Shown here in pieces: positions 15,586 through 24,849 of a DNA stretch of 64,000 bases (position 1 is the first letter of the stretch; each line of letters begins with the position of its first letter). Source of the DNA: JBOZRQ01 sp050789255 (GTDB taxonomy: Bacteria; Bacillota; Sulfobacillia; Symbiobacteriales; Symbiobacteriaceae); NCBI GenBank assembly GCA_050789255.1, contig JBOZRQ010000016.1, positions 1 to 64,000 on the forward strand, read 5' to 3'. A program made the translations under genes and the position numbers. A model generated the notes under the pieces. It did no database searches and was not told the DNA's origin. It saw nothing but the letters and a program-made list of their open reading frames with translations.

Positions 15586-17073
15586 CTAGATGATGATGCA
15601 GATCAGCCCGCCCGAGCCCTCGTTGATGATGCGGGTGAGCGTCTCCTGCAGCTTGTGCTGGGCGTCCTCGGGCATCCGGTAGAGCTTGCTCTGGATCCCT
15701 TCCTGGACCAGCTCGTGCAGGCTCTTGCCGAAGATGTCGAAGTCCCAGAGCTTCTGCGGGTCGTCCTCGAACTTGTCGAGCAGGTACTGGACCAGCTCCT
15801 CGCCCTGCTTCGCCGTGCCGATGATCGGGGTGACCTCGGCGGCGATGTCGGCCCGTATGAAGTGCAGCGACGGGGCGTTCGCCCGCAGCTTCACGCCATA
15901 CATGATCCCCTGGCGGACCAGCTCGGGCTCCTCGAAGGTCAGGTCGCCCAGCTGCGGGGCGACCATGCCGTAGCCGGTGGCCCGCACGTCGGCGAGGGCG
16001 TCCTTCACCTTATCGTACTCGTTCTTGGCATGGGCGTACTCCCTGAGCAGACGCACCATCGTGTGCTTGCCCTCGAGGGGCACGCCGGTGATCTCCTCCA
16101 GGGTCTGATAGTAGAGGTCGTCGCGCGCCTCGGTGTCAACCTGGGCCACGCCGGCGCCCATATCGACGTTGCGCAGCGTGACCGACGCCATGAACTCGTA
16201 GCCCGAGAGCTTCTCGACGGCGGCGTCCACGTCGCGGATCTTCTGAATGCCCTGCAGGGCGTCAGAGATCGCCTCTTCAAACTTGGCGCGCAGGGGGTGC
16301 GAGCGGTCCAGCTCCTCGACCCAGCGAGGGAGGTTGATATGGGCCTCCTTGACCGGGAACTCGAAGAGGGCCTGCTCCAGAATCAGGTGGATGTCATCCT
16401 GGGAGAGCTCGCTGGCATCCACAGGGATGACCGGGGCGCTGTACTTGACTTCCAGCTCGCCCGCCAGCTCCATGGTCTCCTGGGCGTAGGGGCGAGTCGT
16501 GTTCAGCACGATCACAAAGGGCTTGCCCAGGGCCTGCATCTCAGAGATGATGCGCTCTTCGGCCTCCAGGTACTTGCCCCGGGCCAGGTCGGTGACCGAC
16601 CCGTCGGTGGTGACCACCAGACCGATGGTGGAGTGCTCGGTCACAACCTTGCGTGTGCCGATCTCGGCGGCCTCGTGGAAGGGGATCTCGGACTCGAACC
16701 ACGGGGTGCGGACCATGCGGGGCTGGCCGGTCTCATCGAGGTAGCCGAGGGCGCCCTCCACGGCGTAGCCGACCGAATCAACCAGGCGGATCCGAACGTT
16801 GAGTCCATCCGCTACGTTGATCTCAACCGCATCGTCCGGGGTGAACTTCGGTTCCACGGTCATGATGGTCTTGCCGCCGGCGGACTGGGGCAGTTCGTCG
16901 CGAATGCGGGCCTGTTCGTACTCGTCCTCAATGCTCGGCAGGATTACCTGTTCTGCGAAGCGGCGGATCAAGGTGGACTTGCCGGTGCGCACGGGGCCCA
17001 CGACACCGATGTAGAGGTCCCCACCGGTCCGCCTGGCGACGTCCTCGAAGATGTTAAACTTCTCCACGCCCAT
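15586..17073 (-). CDS. spoIVA: stage IV sporulation protein A, spore coat scaffold ATPase (495 aa)
   Basis: SpoIVA polymerises on the forespore surface using ATP hydrolysis and anchors the coat basement layer. Length matches the family (492 aa in Bacillus). Walker A GPVRTGKST at 26-34, DSVGYAVEG of the sensor/switch region near 98-106, and the conserved extreme C-terminus GGLICIII, which in Bacillus is needed for binding SpoVM. The gene is expected to be under sigma-E; I could not identify a convincing sigma-E promoter in the 17074-17240 gap. Strong evidence that the organism makes endospores. Confidence 0.97.
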   Translation of the reverse strand: MGVEKFNIFEDVARRTGGDLYIGVVGPVRTGKSTLIRRFAEQVILPSIEDEYEQARIRDELPQSAGGKTIMTVEPKFTPDDAVEINVADGLNVRIRLVDSVGYAVEGALGYLDETGQPRMVRTPWFESEIPFHEAAEIGTRKVVTEHSTIGLVVTTDGSVTDLARGKYLEAEERIISEMQALGKPFVIVLNTTRPYAQETMELAGELEVKYSAPVIPVDASELSQDDIHLILEQALFEFPVKEAHINLPRWVEELDRSHPLRAKFEEAISDALQGIQKIRDVDAAVEKLSGYEFMASVTLRNVDMGAGVAQVDTEARDDLYYQTLEEITGVPLEGKHTMVRLLREYAHAKNEYDKVKDALADVRATGYGMVAPQLGDLTFEEPELVRQGIMYGVKLRANAPSLHFIRADIAAEVTPIIGTAKQGEELVQYLLDKFEDDPQKLWDFDIFGKSLHELVQEGIQSKLYRMPEDAQHKLQETLTRIINEGSGGLICIII

Positions 17074-17239
17074 TTCCCTCCCTAGGGTCCATCCTCGTCC
17101 ATGTTGATTGCCCGAGGTAACCCCGTTGTCTCACCGAAGACTATGAGTGGTGCGGACAAGTTATGCGCGATTTGTTATGCATCCTTGCCCGCTGTCCGAA
17201 CCCTAGGCATCACTATGGTCGTGGACGCACACCTATGAC

Positions 17240-17267
17240 AAGAGCCGCCGCTGATGCGACGGCTCTT
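17240..17267 (-). terminator. terminator after ytaF
   Basis: AAGAGCCG / CGGCTCTT stem with a 12-base loop just past the ytaF stop; ATTGATT follows on the plus strand, so it may be bidirectional. Confidence 0.6.
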
Positions 17268-17272
17268 ATTGA

Positions 17273-17938
17273 TTAAGCCACCATTCGGTACAGGCCCAGC
17301 AGCATCAGCACCACACCGTGCAGCATCGACCAACGGCCCTCCAGGCGGAACGGCAGAAACCGGGCGCCGCGGGTGCCCAGGAGCATCATCAGAAAGGATG
17401 CCGCGGTTGCCGCCAGCGGCAGACCGTAAGGCGAATACCCGGCCATGGCGGCGCCAAGGCCTGCGGCCACAGAATCCAGGGCCAGGGCGATCCCCAGGAA
17501 GCAGGCCTCCAGGGGATTGATGTGGCCCGAGCGGTCTATATCAGCTGCGCCGGGTTCACGGAGGATCTCAATCACGATCCCCACCGAGCCCAGTTGAAGC
17601 CGCCACACCTTGCGCCTCTCGGCCGCCTCTGGGGCGGGGGCCTCCTCCCTCGGTTGACGGCTGTTGCGCCAGGTCTGATAGGTAACCCAGGCGCCCACGC
17701 AAGCCAGCACCAGGGCGCCCAGCCTGCCCGCCATCTCGGGGGGCATCACCGAGGCGAAGAGCCGCCCGGCGCTCATGGCCACCCCCAGCAACAGCCCGGT
17801 GGCCAGGCTGACGATCAGAAGGGCGCCCCAGGAGACCCGGATGCGGCGGGCGCCGTACAGCAGCCCGACGGTAAGGGAGTCGAGGCTGAGTGCCAAAGCG
17901 AGTACCAGAAGCGACAGCGGGTCCACAGTTACCAGCAC
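17273..17938 (-). CDS. ytaF: YtaF-like sporulation membrane protein, MntP superfamily (221 aa)
   Basis: Two MntP-type halves, each with three hydrophobic helices and the motif ALALSLDS (about 14-21) and ALALDSVAAGLG (about 158-169), joined by a hydrophilic linker that includes LREPGAADIDRSGHINPLEA, typical of YtaF. Related MntP proteins export Mn2+; YtaF transport has not been established to my knowledge. Start GTG 17938 lies after a doubled GGAGGTAGGAGG. Adjacent to spoIVA (same strand), consistent with a sporulation role. Confidence 0.85.
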   Translation of the reverse strand: MLVTVDPLSLLVLALALSLDSLTVGLLYGARRIRVSWGALLIVSLATGLLLGVAMSAGRLFASVMPPEMAGRLGALVLACVGAWVTYQTWRNSRQPREEAPAPEAAERRKVWRLQLGSVGIVIEILREPGAADIDRSGHINPLEACFLGIALALDSVAAGLGAAMAGYSPYGLPLAATAASFLMMLLGTRGARFLPFRLEGRWSMLHGVVLMLLGLYRMVA

Positions 17939-18049
17939 CCCCTCCTACCTCCGCCAGTATACGTGCCCGGACAGGGTGACGTGCCGAGGCGCCGGAATCT
18001 GCGACGTGGTATGATACAGGGAGTGATCGTCCAAGGGAGGGCGCTACCC

Positions 18050-19243
18050 GTGCACGCAAAAACTCCACCCTACAGCCTGTGGCTCCTGGGAGCGGCCATG
18101 GCCCTGGTCCCGTTCCTGCCCCGCACCGAGTACGTCATGCTGGCGATCTTCGGCGCCCTCGGGTTGCGCCTGCTGGAGCGGCTGCGCTCCCGCACGCTGC
18201 TGCAGTGGCGCCTGCCGGCCGGGGCGCTGCCCCTGGCCCTGTTCCTGGGCGCCGGGGTGCTCCAGGCTCTCCTCCTCGGCAGTAACGGCGGCACCTGGCC
18301 GGTTCTGGCCCTGTGGGCGACCGCCCTGGCCCTGGTCCTGTTGGGCGCCGACGCCGTAAACCGGGTAGCGGACGCTTCCGCCGTGCTCCTCCCGGTAGGG
18401 CTTGGCGGTGCCGTCGCGGCGGTCCATGGCATCTATCAGAGCTTTGCGGGCGTGGCCAACGAGGCCCGCTGGACCGACGCCGCCCAGGGGGACTGGACCC
18501 GGGTCTTCTCGGTCTTCGGCAACCCCAACATCTTTGGCACCTACCTGGCGCTGTTGGCGCCCCTGCTCCTGCTGCTGGTCTACGTCGACCGGCGTTGGTG
18601 GAAGGGGCTGCTGGCCCTACCCGTGCTGGGCGCCCTGGTGCTCACCTACTCCCGGGGCGCCTGGGCCGCCTGCGCGGTGGGCATCGCCCTGCCGCTGATC
18701 TACCTGAGCCGCCGCTGGCTCTGGGTGATGGCGGGCGGGGCCGTCGTTGCCCCCTTCCTCCTGCCCCGGCAGATCTGGTCCCGCATCATGTCGATCTCGC
18801 TGAACGACTCCTCGATCAACTACCGGCTCCGGATCTTCACCGGCGCCTGGGGGGCCATCCGGGAGCACTTCTGGTTCGGCACGGGCGCCGGGCTGGTCAG
18901 CTTCCGGGAGGCGTACGACAGGCACCAGGTCGCGCAAACCCCCGCCTTTCACGCCCATAACGTCTTTCTGCAGACGTGGGCGGAGCGGGGGTTGCTCGGG
19001 CTTATGCTTTTGCTTGCTGCGTTTGTCCTATTCGCCTTCGATCTCGTCCGCAGCCGGGCGCCCCGCCCCGAGCGGGTGCTGGGCATTGCCGCAGCGGGCT
19101 CCGTCGCCGGCGCGCTCCTGCAGGGGCTGGTGGACTACATCTGGACCGATTTCCGGGTCGCCCTGCTCTTCTGGCTGGTGGTGGGCGTCGGTCTGGGGCT
19201 GCTCCGGGCTCAGGAGATCCGCGTGACCTCTTCCACCTCGTGA
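18050..19243 (+). CDS. O-antigen ligase-like membrane protein (Wzy_C family, 397 aa)
   Basis: About ten to eleven hydrophobic helices and the Wzy_C landmarks: GNPNIFGTYLALLAPL (near 160-175), a long external loop before RIFTGAWGAIREHFWFGTGAG, and HAHNVFLQTWAERGLLGL with the His-x-His-Asn signature. Such proteins polymerise or transfer lipid-linked glycans on the outer face of the membrane; in a Gram-positive this would be cell-wall or exopolysaccharide work. GTG at 18050 is chosen from AAGGGAGG nine bases upstream. The last 34 bases overlap the 3' end of the convergent gpsA. Confidence 0.85.
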   Translation: MHAKTPPYSLWLLGAAMALVPFLPRTEYVMLAIFGALGLRLLERLRSRTLLQWRLPAGALPLALFLGAGVLQALLLGSNGGTWPVLALWATALALVLLGADAVNRVADASAVLLPVGLGGAVAAVHGIYQSFAGVANEARWTDAAQGDWTRVFSVFGNPNIFGTYLALLAPLLLLLVYVDRRWWKGLLALPVLGALVLTYSRGAWAACAVGIALPLIYLSRRWLWVMAGGAVVAPFLLPRQIWSRIMSISLNDSSINYRLRIFTGAWGAIREHFWFGTGAGLVSFREAYDRHQVAQTPAFHAHNVFLQTWAERGLLGLMLLLAAFVLFAFDLVRSRAPRPERVLGIAAAGSVAGALLQGLVDYIWTDFRVALLFWLVVGVGLGLLRAQEIRVTSSTS

Positions 19244-20223
19244 GTCTTGGCCCGGCCCATCAGGGCTTTGGTGCCCTCCACCGGTGACAGGCCCTCATAG
19301 AGGATGCGGTAGATCGCCTCGGTGATCGGCATCGTTACGCCCGTCCCCTTCGCCAAGGTCCAGGCGGCCCGGGTGGTGCGGATTCCCTCAACCGTGAGGT
19401 TCGTCCCCGTGACGAACTCGGTGGCGCTCTGACCCCGGCCGATGGCCAGGCCCGCCTGGCGGTTGCGGCTGCTGTCGCCGGTGCAGGTGAGCACCAGGTC
19501 GCCCATGCCGGCGAGGCCTGCGAAGGTCAGGAGATTGGCGCCCAGGGCGGCGCCCAGGCGGCCCATCTCCGTAAGGCCACGGGTAATCAGTCCGGCCCGG
19601 GCGTTATCACCCATGCCGAGCCCGTCGGAGATGCCAACGCCCAATGCGATGATGTTCTTCAGCGCCCCGCCCAGCTCCACGCCGGTGATATCAGGGTTGG
19701 TGTAGACCCGGAAGCGCCCGGTCATCAGCAGATCCTGCGCAAACTGGGCCACCGTTTCGTTCGGGTTGGCAACCACGGTAGCCGTGGGCAGTCCCGACGC
19801 CACCTCGTGGGCGAAGTTGGGCCCGGACAGGGCCACGATACGTCCGGCGTGCTCAGGCAGCTCCTGGGCGACCACCTCGCTCATCCTCAGGTGGGTCTCC
19901 GGCTCGATGCCCTTGGTGACGGAGACAATTACCGCCCGGGGCGCCAGGTAGGGCCGGATCAGCCGGCAGTGCTCCCGCAGGGCCACGCTGGCGGGACCGA
20001 GAACAACGAGGTCCGCCCCGGAGACGGCCTCGGCCACATCTTCACAGCCACGCACATTCGCGGGCAGAACCAGGCCCGGCAGCGCCCGGTGGCCGCGGTC
20101 CCAGCCCACGGTCCAGCCCGGGGTGCGGCGCCACAGCCGGACATCGCGCCCGCCCTCGGCGGCCGGCACAGCCAGGGCGGTACCCCAAGCGCCGGCGGGT
20201 ACGATGGCAATCTTGCTCTTCAC
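19210..20223 (-). CDS. gpsA: glycerol-3-phosphate dehydrogenase [NAD(P)+] (337 aa)
   Basis: Makes sn-glycerol-3-phosphate from dihydroxyacetone phosphate for phospholipids. Conserved parts: SVTKGIEPETH, LSGPNFAHEVA, the catalytic Lys in GVELGGALKNIIALGVGISDG, and GMGDLVLTCTGDSSRNR. Unusually, the N-terminal nucleotide loop reads VPAGAWGTALAVPAAEGG, so the first Gly of the usual GxGxWG is Pro. GTG 20223 is the start, with GGGAGG ten bases upstream. PlsY, which uses the product, lies 67 bases upstream on the same strand, so the two form a phospholipid unit. Confidence 0.93.
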   Translation of the reverse strand: MKSKIAIVPAGAWGTALAVPAAEGGRDVRLWRRTPGWTVGWDRGHRALPGLVLPANVRGCEDVAEAVSGADLVVLGPASVALREHCRLIRPYLAPRAVIVSVTKGIEPETHLRMSEVVAQELPEHAGRIVALSGPNFAHEVASGLPTATVVANPNETVAQFAQDLLMTGRFRVYTNPDITGVELGGALKNIIALGVGISDGLGMGDNARAGLITRGLTEMGRLGAALGANLLTFAGLAGMGDLVLTCTGDSSRNRQAGLAIGRGQSATEFVTGTNLTVEGIRTTRAAWTLAKGTGVTMPITEAIYRILYEGLSPVEGTKALMGRAKTHEVEEVTRIS

Positions 20224-20290
20224 GGGTACCAAACCTCCCACAGAATGGCAAAAGGGTCCGGGCCGACTTCGGCCCGGACCGTCAGGACGC

Positions 20291-20899
20291 TCAGCTCCCG
20301 GTGCGGGGCTGGGCTTTTTGGCCGAACTTGTTCTCCTTGCCCTGGGCCATGCGCTTCATGTTCTCCCAGTGCCGCACGTAGACCACGACCAGGGCGCCGG
20401 CCGCCAGCCACTTGTGGGCCGGGTGGGCGTCGCTCAGGAAAATGGTGCCTACAATCACCAGGGCGCCGACCAGGGAGCCCAGGCCGACATAGCGGGTCGG
20501 GAAGACCACGCCGAGCCCTGCCACCAGCCCGGCCAGGAACGCCCAGGGGTGATAGAGCACCAGAGCGCCCGCGCTGGTGGCGACGCTTTTGCCGCCCTTG
20601 AACTTCAGCCAAACTGGATAGGAGTGACCGAACAGGGCCGCAAAGCCCCCGACGGCGTAGCCCCATTCTCCGGCAAGCCGGAAGCCCAGGTAGGCAGCCA
20701 GTGTGCCCTTGAGCAGGTCGGTCAGCCCGGTGGCCACGGCATAACCCCAGCCCAGGGTACGCAGCACGTTGGTGCCGCCGGTGGCGCCACTGCCCCATTT
20801 GCGGATATCGATGCCCTTCAGCCGGCCGGCCACATACCCCGCGGGGAACGATCCCAACAGGTAGCCAAGGACAGCGGCGAGCAGCAGATTGAACTCCAT
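20291..20899 (-). CDS. plsY: acyl-phosphate:glycerol-3-phosphate acyltransferase (202 aa)
   Basis: Integral membrane enzyme that transfers an acyl group from acyl-phosphate to glycerol-3-phosphate, giving lysophosphatidate. Five hydrophobic segments and the three PlsY loops are present: GSFPAGYV (16-23), GSGATGGTNVLR (36-47, slightly altered from GSGNxGATNxxR) and HSYPVWLKFKGGKSVATSAG (about 90-110). A hydrophilic tail ends RTGS. ATG 20899 follows GGGAGGG. Cotranscription with gpsA downstream is likely. Confidence 0.93.
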   Translation of the reverse strand: MEFNLLLAAVLGYLLGSFPAGYVAGRLKGIDIRKWGSGATGGTNVLRTLGWGYAVATGLTDLLKGTLAAYLGFRLAGEWGYAVGGFAALFGHSYPVWLKFKGGKSVATSAGALVLYHPWAFLAGLVAGLGVVFPTRYVGLGSLVGALVIVGTIFLSDAHPAHKWLAAGALVVVYVRHWENMKRMAQGKENKFGQKAQPRTGS

Positions 20900-21007
20900 G
20901 GGAACCCTCCCCCGTCAAACATCGACCAAGGTTCTTCTATAGCGATAATTCGCTACAGAGAGGTTTATTCCTGGTTTTAGGACGAGGTTCCAATTTTCAA
21001 ACCGAGG

Positions 21008-22423
21008 CTATTCGGTCGTAAGCTTCCGAGCAGCCTTCCGGATCACCTTCGCCTTGCCGGTGGTGAGGATTCTCCGGATGGCTACCGGGCGGTCGGTCAG
21101 CTTGGCCTTCTCGCGGTTGCGGAAGTACAGCCGAATCGGGGTGCCCTCAAAGTCGTAGGTCTCCCGCAGCTTGTTCTCCAGGTACCGCTTGTAGGAGAAG
21201 TGCAGCAGCTCCTTGTCGTTGACGAAGATCACGAAGCCGGGCGGGCTGTCGTGGGGCTGCGTGGCGAAGAAGATCTTCAGGCGCCGGCCCTTGTCGGAGG
21301 GCGGCGGGTTGAGGGCATACGCCTCCCGGATCAGGTTGTTCAGCTCGCCCGTAGAAATGCGGCGGGCATGTGCTTGCGCCACCTTCTTGATCAACGGGAG
21401 CAGCTTGCTGACGCGGGCGCCGGTTTTGGCGGACAGGAAGTGGATCAGGGCGTAGTCCATGAAGGCCAGCCGCTCGCGCACATCGAGCGTCATCTGGTCC
21501 ATGGTCCGGTCCGTCTTCTCCACCAGGTCCCACTTGTTGATGACCGCGATGCAGGCCTTGCCGTTCTCGTTGGCGTAGCCGACGATCTTTTGATCCTGGT
21601 CGGTGACGCCGTCGATGGCGTCGATGACCATGAGGACCACCTGGGCCCGGTCGACGGCCCGAAGCGCCCGCATGACGGAGTAGCGCTCGACGTTCTCCTC
21701 CACCTTGCCGCGCTTGCGCATGCCGGCGGTATCCACCAGCAGGAAGCGGTCCTCGCCCCGCTCGACCAGCACGTCGATGGCGTCGCGGGTGGTGCCGGCC
21801 ACGTTGGAGACGATCACCCGCTCCTCGCCGAGGATGGCGTTGACCAGCGAGGACTTGCCCACGTTGGGGCGCCCAATGACGGCGACCCGGATGAGGCCCT
21901 CGTCCTCATCAGCGTGCGCCTTCTCGGTCGGAAGGTTGGCGACAATGGCGTCCAGCAGATCGCCTGTGCCCATACCGTGTTCGGCGGAGACCGTAATCAG
22001 CTCATCGAGGCCCATGGCCCAAAACTCGTGGGCCTCCTCCTCGCGCTTGAGGTTCTCCACCTTGTTGACCGCCAGCAGTACGGGCTTCTTGACCCGGTGC
22101 AGCCGCTGTGCAACCTCCTGGTCGGCGCCCGTCATGCCCTGGGTCACATCGACCACAAAGACGATCACGTCAGCCTCTTTGATGGCGATTTCGGCCTGCT
22201 TCGTTACATGGGCGTCGATGGTATCGGAGTCCTTGTCCAGTTGGATGCCGCCGGTGTCGACCAGGACGAACTGCGCCCCGTTCCACTCCGCGTCGGCATA
22301 GAGCCGGTCACGGGTCACACCGGGCATGTCCTCCACAATGGCCTGTCGGCTCTGGGTGAGCCGGTTGAACAGCGTGGACTTGCCCACGTTCGGGCGCCCA
22401 ACGATGGCTACGATCGGTTTCAT
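21008..22423 (-). CDS. der: ribosome-associated GTPase Der/EngA (471 aa)
   Basis: Double-GTPase needed for 50S subunit assembly. First G domain has GRPNVGKS at 9-16, DTGG and NKVE; the second begins IRVAVIGRPNVGKSSLVN near 180 with DTAG and NKWD; a KH-like domain with DFEGTPIRLYFRNREK lies near the end. The C-terminal tail is basic (KVIRKAARKLTTE). Full family length plus a longer tail. It sits between the plsY-gpsA unit and the DUF512 gene, an order common in Firmicutes. Confidence 0.97.
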   Translation of the reverse strand: MKPIVAIVGRPNVGKSTLFNRLTQSRQAIVEDMPGVTRDRLYADAEWNGAQFVLVDTGGIQLDKDSDTIDAHVTKQAEIAIKEADVIVFVVDVTQGMTGADQEVAQRLHRVKKPVLLAVNKVENLKREEEAHEFWAMGLDELITVSAEHGMGTGDLLDAIVANLPTEKAHADEDEGLIRVAVIGRPNVGKSSLVNAILGEERVIVSNVAGTTRDAIDVLVERGEDRFLLVDTAGMRKRGKVEENVERYSVMRALRAVDRAQVVLMVIDAIDGVTDQDQKIVGYANENGKACIAVINKWDLVEKTDRTMDQMTLDVRERLAFMDYALIHFLSAKTGARVSKLLPLIKKVAQAHARRISTGELNNLIREAYALNPPPSDKGRRLKIFFATQPHDSPPGFVIFVNDKELLHFSYKRYLENKLRETYDFEGTPIRLYFRNREKAKLTDRPVAIRRILTTGKAKVIRKAARKLTTE

Positions 22424-22474
22424 TCAGGAAGCCTCCCTATGTACGGCGACGCCCCGAAGGGCGCCGCAGGGGAA

Positions 22475-23950
22475 TCAGTCGCCAAGGGGCGAGTTCAGGC
22501 CGGCCGAGCGCTCGCAGCGGCCCAGGGGGTCCTTGGCCTCCTTGGCCATGTTGACCACGGCGGCCTCGCCCTGGTGGCGGAAGCGCAGGGACTTCAGGCG
22601 CCGCTTGCGCTCCGGCGCCAGGCGGCCATCGGTGGCCTTGTCGGCCAGTTCGGCGGGGGAGCCTGCGATGGAAACGGGCACGCCGCCGAGCAGCACGCTG
22701 ATATCATCCAATGTCATGTTGTCCAGAGACTTGAAGTCCGTTTCACGGAAGGCGACCGCGGGGAGAATTACCAGGTCCCCCAGCTCGTCCATGCGTGGGC
22801 GAAGCTGGGCGACGAAATCCTGACCCAGAATCAGGCCGGCCACCGTGACGCCGCCGCCGTAGAACTCGTTCTTGATGGCGACGACCTGGACCGTCAGGCC
22901 CGCCACATGCTCCATGAGCCAGTTGGCGGCCCGCTGGAGCGTCTCCAGAGCGAGTTCGCCCGTGGCGATGGTCACCCTGCGGGGCGCCGGCAGTTCGGCG
23001 GGCAGCCGCTCGGTGGTCGACTTCATTTGCTCCAGGAAGAGGCGGATCATGCCGACGCCGTTCTCCAGCTGGTCGTAGTTCTCGTAGACCTCGGGCCCGG
23101 GGACCTCGCGCCCGGCGACCACGTACCACTCGTCCGAGGCGTGCACCAGTACCGTGCCCCAGTCGGGGAGCAGTTTCTGCTGCCAAGCCTCGATCTGGTC
23201 AATCATCGCGTTGGCCTCGGGAACCGTGTAGCTGCGCACGTTGTAGAGCCCCTGCCGGTACTTGGTCAAGCCCACCGGCACCACCGAGATCGAGAGCAGC
23301 GAGTCGCCCAGGCTGGTTAGATCCGTTATGGTCCGGTCCAGGTGGGCGCCGTCGTTCAGCCCGGGGCAGGAGACGACCTGGGTGTGGAACGCAATGCCGT
23401 TCTCGGCCAGTTCCCTCAGGCGCCCCATGATGCCCCGGGCTTGGTCGGTGCCCAGCAGGAAGGCGCGCAGGTCATCGTCGGTGGCGTGTACGGAGATATA
23501 GAGCGGCGAGAGTTTCTGCTCGAAGATGCGCTGCCAGTTCTCGTCCGTAATCCCGACCAGGGTAATAAAGTTTCCGTGCATGTAGGAGAGGCGAAAATCG
23601 TCGTCCATGAGGGTCAGCGTGGGACGCAGGCCCCGGGGCTGCTGATGGACGAAGCAGAAGATGCAGTTGTTATGGCAGGTGTAAATGCCGTCGTAGGTGG
23701 CCTTGCCGCCGAAGTCGACGCCCAGGTCCTCGTCGAACTCCTTGGTGACTTCGACCGCCCTGGCTTGTCCTGCGCCGTTGATTACCTTCAGCGTAAGGTT
23801 CTCCTCGACCGACAAGAACCGGTAGTCCAGGTCGTCGCGGACCGGCTGGCCGTTGATTTCCATGAGCTTGTCGCCGGGTTTGAGGCCGGCCTGTTCCGCC
23901 ACGCTGCCTGGGGTCACAGCAGCGATGACCGGCTTGGGAATCCGAGCCAT
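22475..23950 (-). CDS. PDZ-radical SAM DUF512 protein (491 aa)
   Basis: Residues 1-65 form a PDZ-like domain (VTPGSVAEQAGLKPGDKL). A radical-SAM type CX3CX2C motif follows at Cys92, Cys96, Cys99 (CHNNCIFC), then the DUF512 region with PLYISVHATDDDLRAFLLG and a C-terminal domain near NEFYGGGVTVAGL. Family members occur next to der in Firmicutes and as conserved cyanobacterial FeS proteins, with no established reaction that I know. ATG 23950; the gene ends 51 bases before der. The last 25 residues (LGRCERSAGLNSPLGD) are Cys-poor and variable. Confidence 0.9.
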   Translation of the reverse strand: MARIPKPVIAAVTPGSVAEQAGLKPGDKLMEINGQPVRDDLDYRFLSVEENLTLKVINGAGQARAVEVTKEFDEDLGVDFGGKATYDGIYTCHNNCIFCFVHQQPRGLRPTLTLMDDDFRLSYMHGNFITLVGITDENWQRIFEQKLSPLYISVHATDDDLRAFLLGTDQARGIMGRLRELAENGIAFHTQVVSCPGLNDGAHLDRTITDLTSLGDSLLSISVVPVGLTKYRQGLYNVRSYTVPEANAMIDQIEAWQQKLLPDWGTVLVHASDEWYVVAGREVPGPEVYENYDQLENGVGMIRLFLEQMKSTTERLPAELPAPRRVTIATGELALETLQRAANWLMEHVAGLTVQVVAIKNEFYGGGVTVAGLILGQDFVAQLRPRMDELGDLVILPAVAFRETDFKSLDNMTLDDISVLLGGVPVSIAGSPAELADKATDGRLAPERKRRLKSLRFRHQGEAAVVNMAKEAKDPLGRCERSAGLNSPLGD

Positions 23951-23972
23951 GGGGCGGGCCCCCTTTCTCTTG

Positions 23973-24020
23973 TACCAGGGTGCGTCTAACTAACTTATTA
24001 TGATGGATGCACCCTGGCAC
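23973..24020. repeat. inverted repeat between DUF1614 and DUF512 genes
   Basis: TACCAGGGTGCGTC and GATGCACCCTGGCA form a long stem with one or two mismatches around an AT-rich loop of about 20 bases. No U tract follows on either strand, so it may be a transcript-processing or attenuation hairpin instead of a terminator. Confidence 0.5.
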
Positions 24021-24039
24021 GTCAACAAGAGGCCGCCCA

Positions 24040-24684
24040 TTATGACGACGGGCCGCTGAGCTGTTCACTGCCGCTCATTTTCGGCACCGGTTCGCCAATC
24101 CATTCGGCGAGGGCCACCGCCAGGACGCCGGCGACGGCCGCCGTGCCCTGAAAGCCGCCGCCCCCGGCCCGAATAATCCCTTCCGCTGGCATCCCCCCGG
24201 GCAAGAGCCCGCTGTAGTGACCGAGGTCGGCCAGCAGGATGCCGGTCACCGCCGCCACCCAGGCGCACCGGCGTGAGCGGCCGGCCAGGTAGCCCATGAT
24301 GCCGCCGCAGACGCCAAAGAGATACTGGGCGTCCAGATAGAAAAGGTTAAGCTCGGTCGGCTGCCCGGGCGGAAACCAGCGCCCTAACATATAGACCACC
24401 GCAGCCGATGCGGCGGCGCCCAGCAGGGCCCTGGCCGGTTCGTACCAGCGATCCGCACGGGCGAGCAGATAGATGGCGAAGCCCAGTGGAATCAGGGCCT
24501 CGCCCAGGTTAATGGTCAGCCCGCGGGCGAGCGGAATCTCCACGGCGCTGCCCAGCAGCATGGCGAGGGCCAGCATCACCCCGGTCGGCACCGACAGCCC
24601 CAGCCGGTGCAGGGCGCCGTCCAGAAAGCCAGAGATGATCAGCACCAGGAGAATTGAGAGCAGAATCGGTCCGGCGGGCATCAT
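24040..24684 (-). CDS. DUF1614-like membrane protein (214 aa)
   Basis: Six or more hydrophobic segments. The motif LLGSAVEIPLARGLTINLGEALIPLGFAIYLL matches the DUF1614 pattern as I know it (GS..nIP..., NxGxalIP...YLL). Function unknown. It lies upstream of DUF512-der on the same strand, a conserved Firmicute neighbourhood. ATG 24684 or the next codon is the likely start. Confidence 0.7.
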   Translation of the reverse strand: MMPAGPILLSILLVLIISGFLDGALHRLGLSVPTGVMLALAMLLGSAVEIPLARGLTINLGEALIPLGFAIYLLARADRWYEPARALLGAAASAAVVYMLGRWFPPGQPTELNLFYLDAQYLFGVCGGIMGYLAGRSRRCAWVAAVTGILLADLGHYSGLLPGGMPAEGIIRAGGGGFQGTAAVAGVLAVALAEWIGEPVPKMSGSEQLSGPSS

Positions 24685-24849
24685 GGCGCGGGGCCTCCTT
24701 GGCGCGCCCGCAAATCGGGAAGGGCACGCGTCGGCTTAGCGTGCATCGCAGAAAAATGGGCTATGCATGGAATAATGCCCGACGGTATTTGGCAGTCTAA
24801 TGCCTGAGATTGGATAAGAACGCCAATTGGCGCCTCGTGGAGGGGTCTA

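Noticed and set aside
15403..17085. 560-codon plus-strand open frame
   Set aside because: Antisense to spoIVA, whose family motifs and length are unambiguous.
17074..17240. Sigma-E promoter for spoIVA
   Set aside because: GCATAAC-like blocks occur, but spacing and bases do not fit the sigma-E consensus well enough to call.
17318..18049. N-terminal extension of the O-antigen-ligase-like gene
   Set aside because: It is antisense to ytaF; a proper ribosome binding site precedes the GTG at 18050.
21200..23320. 706-codon open frame on the plus strand
   Set aside because: Antisense to der and the DUF512 gene, which both have clear motifs; GC-rich third positions make long antisense frames common here.
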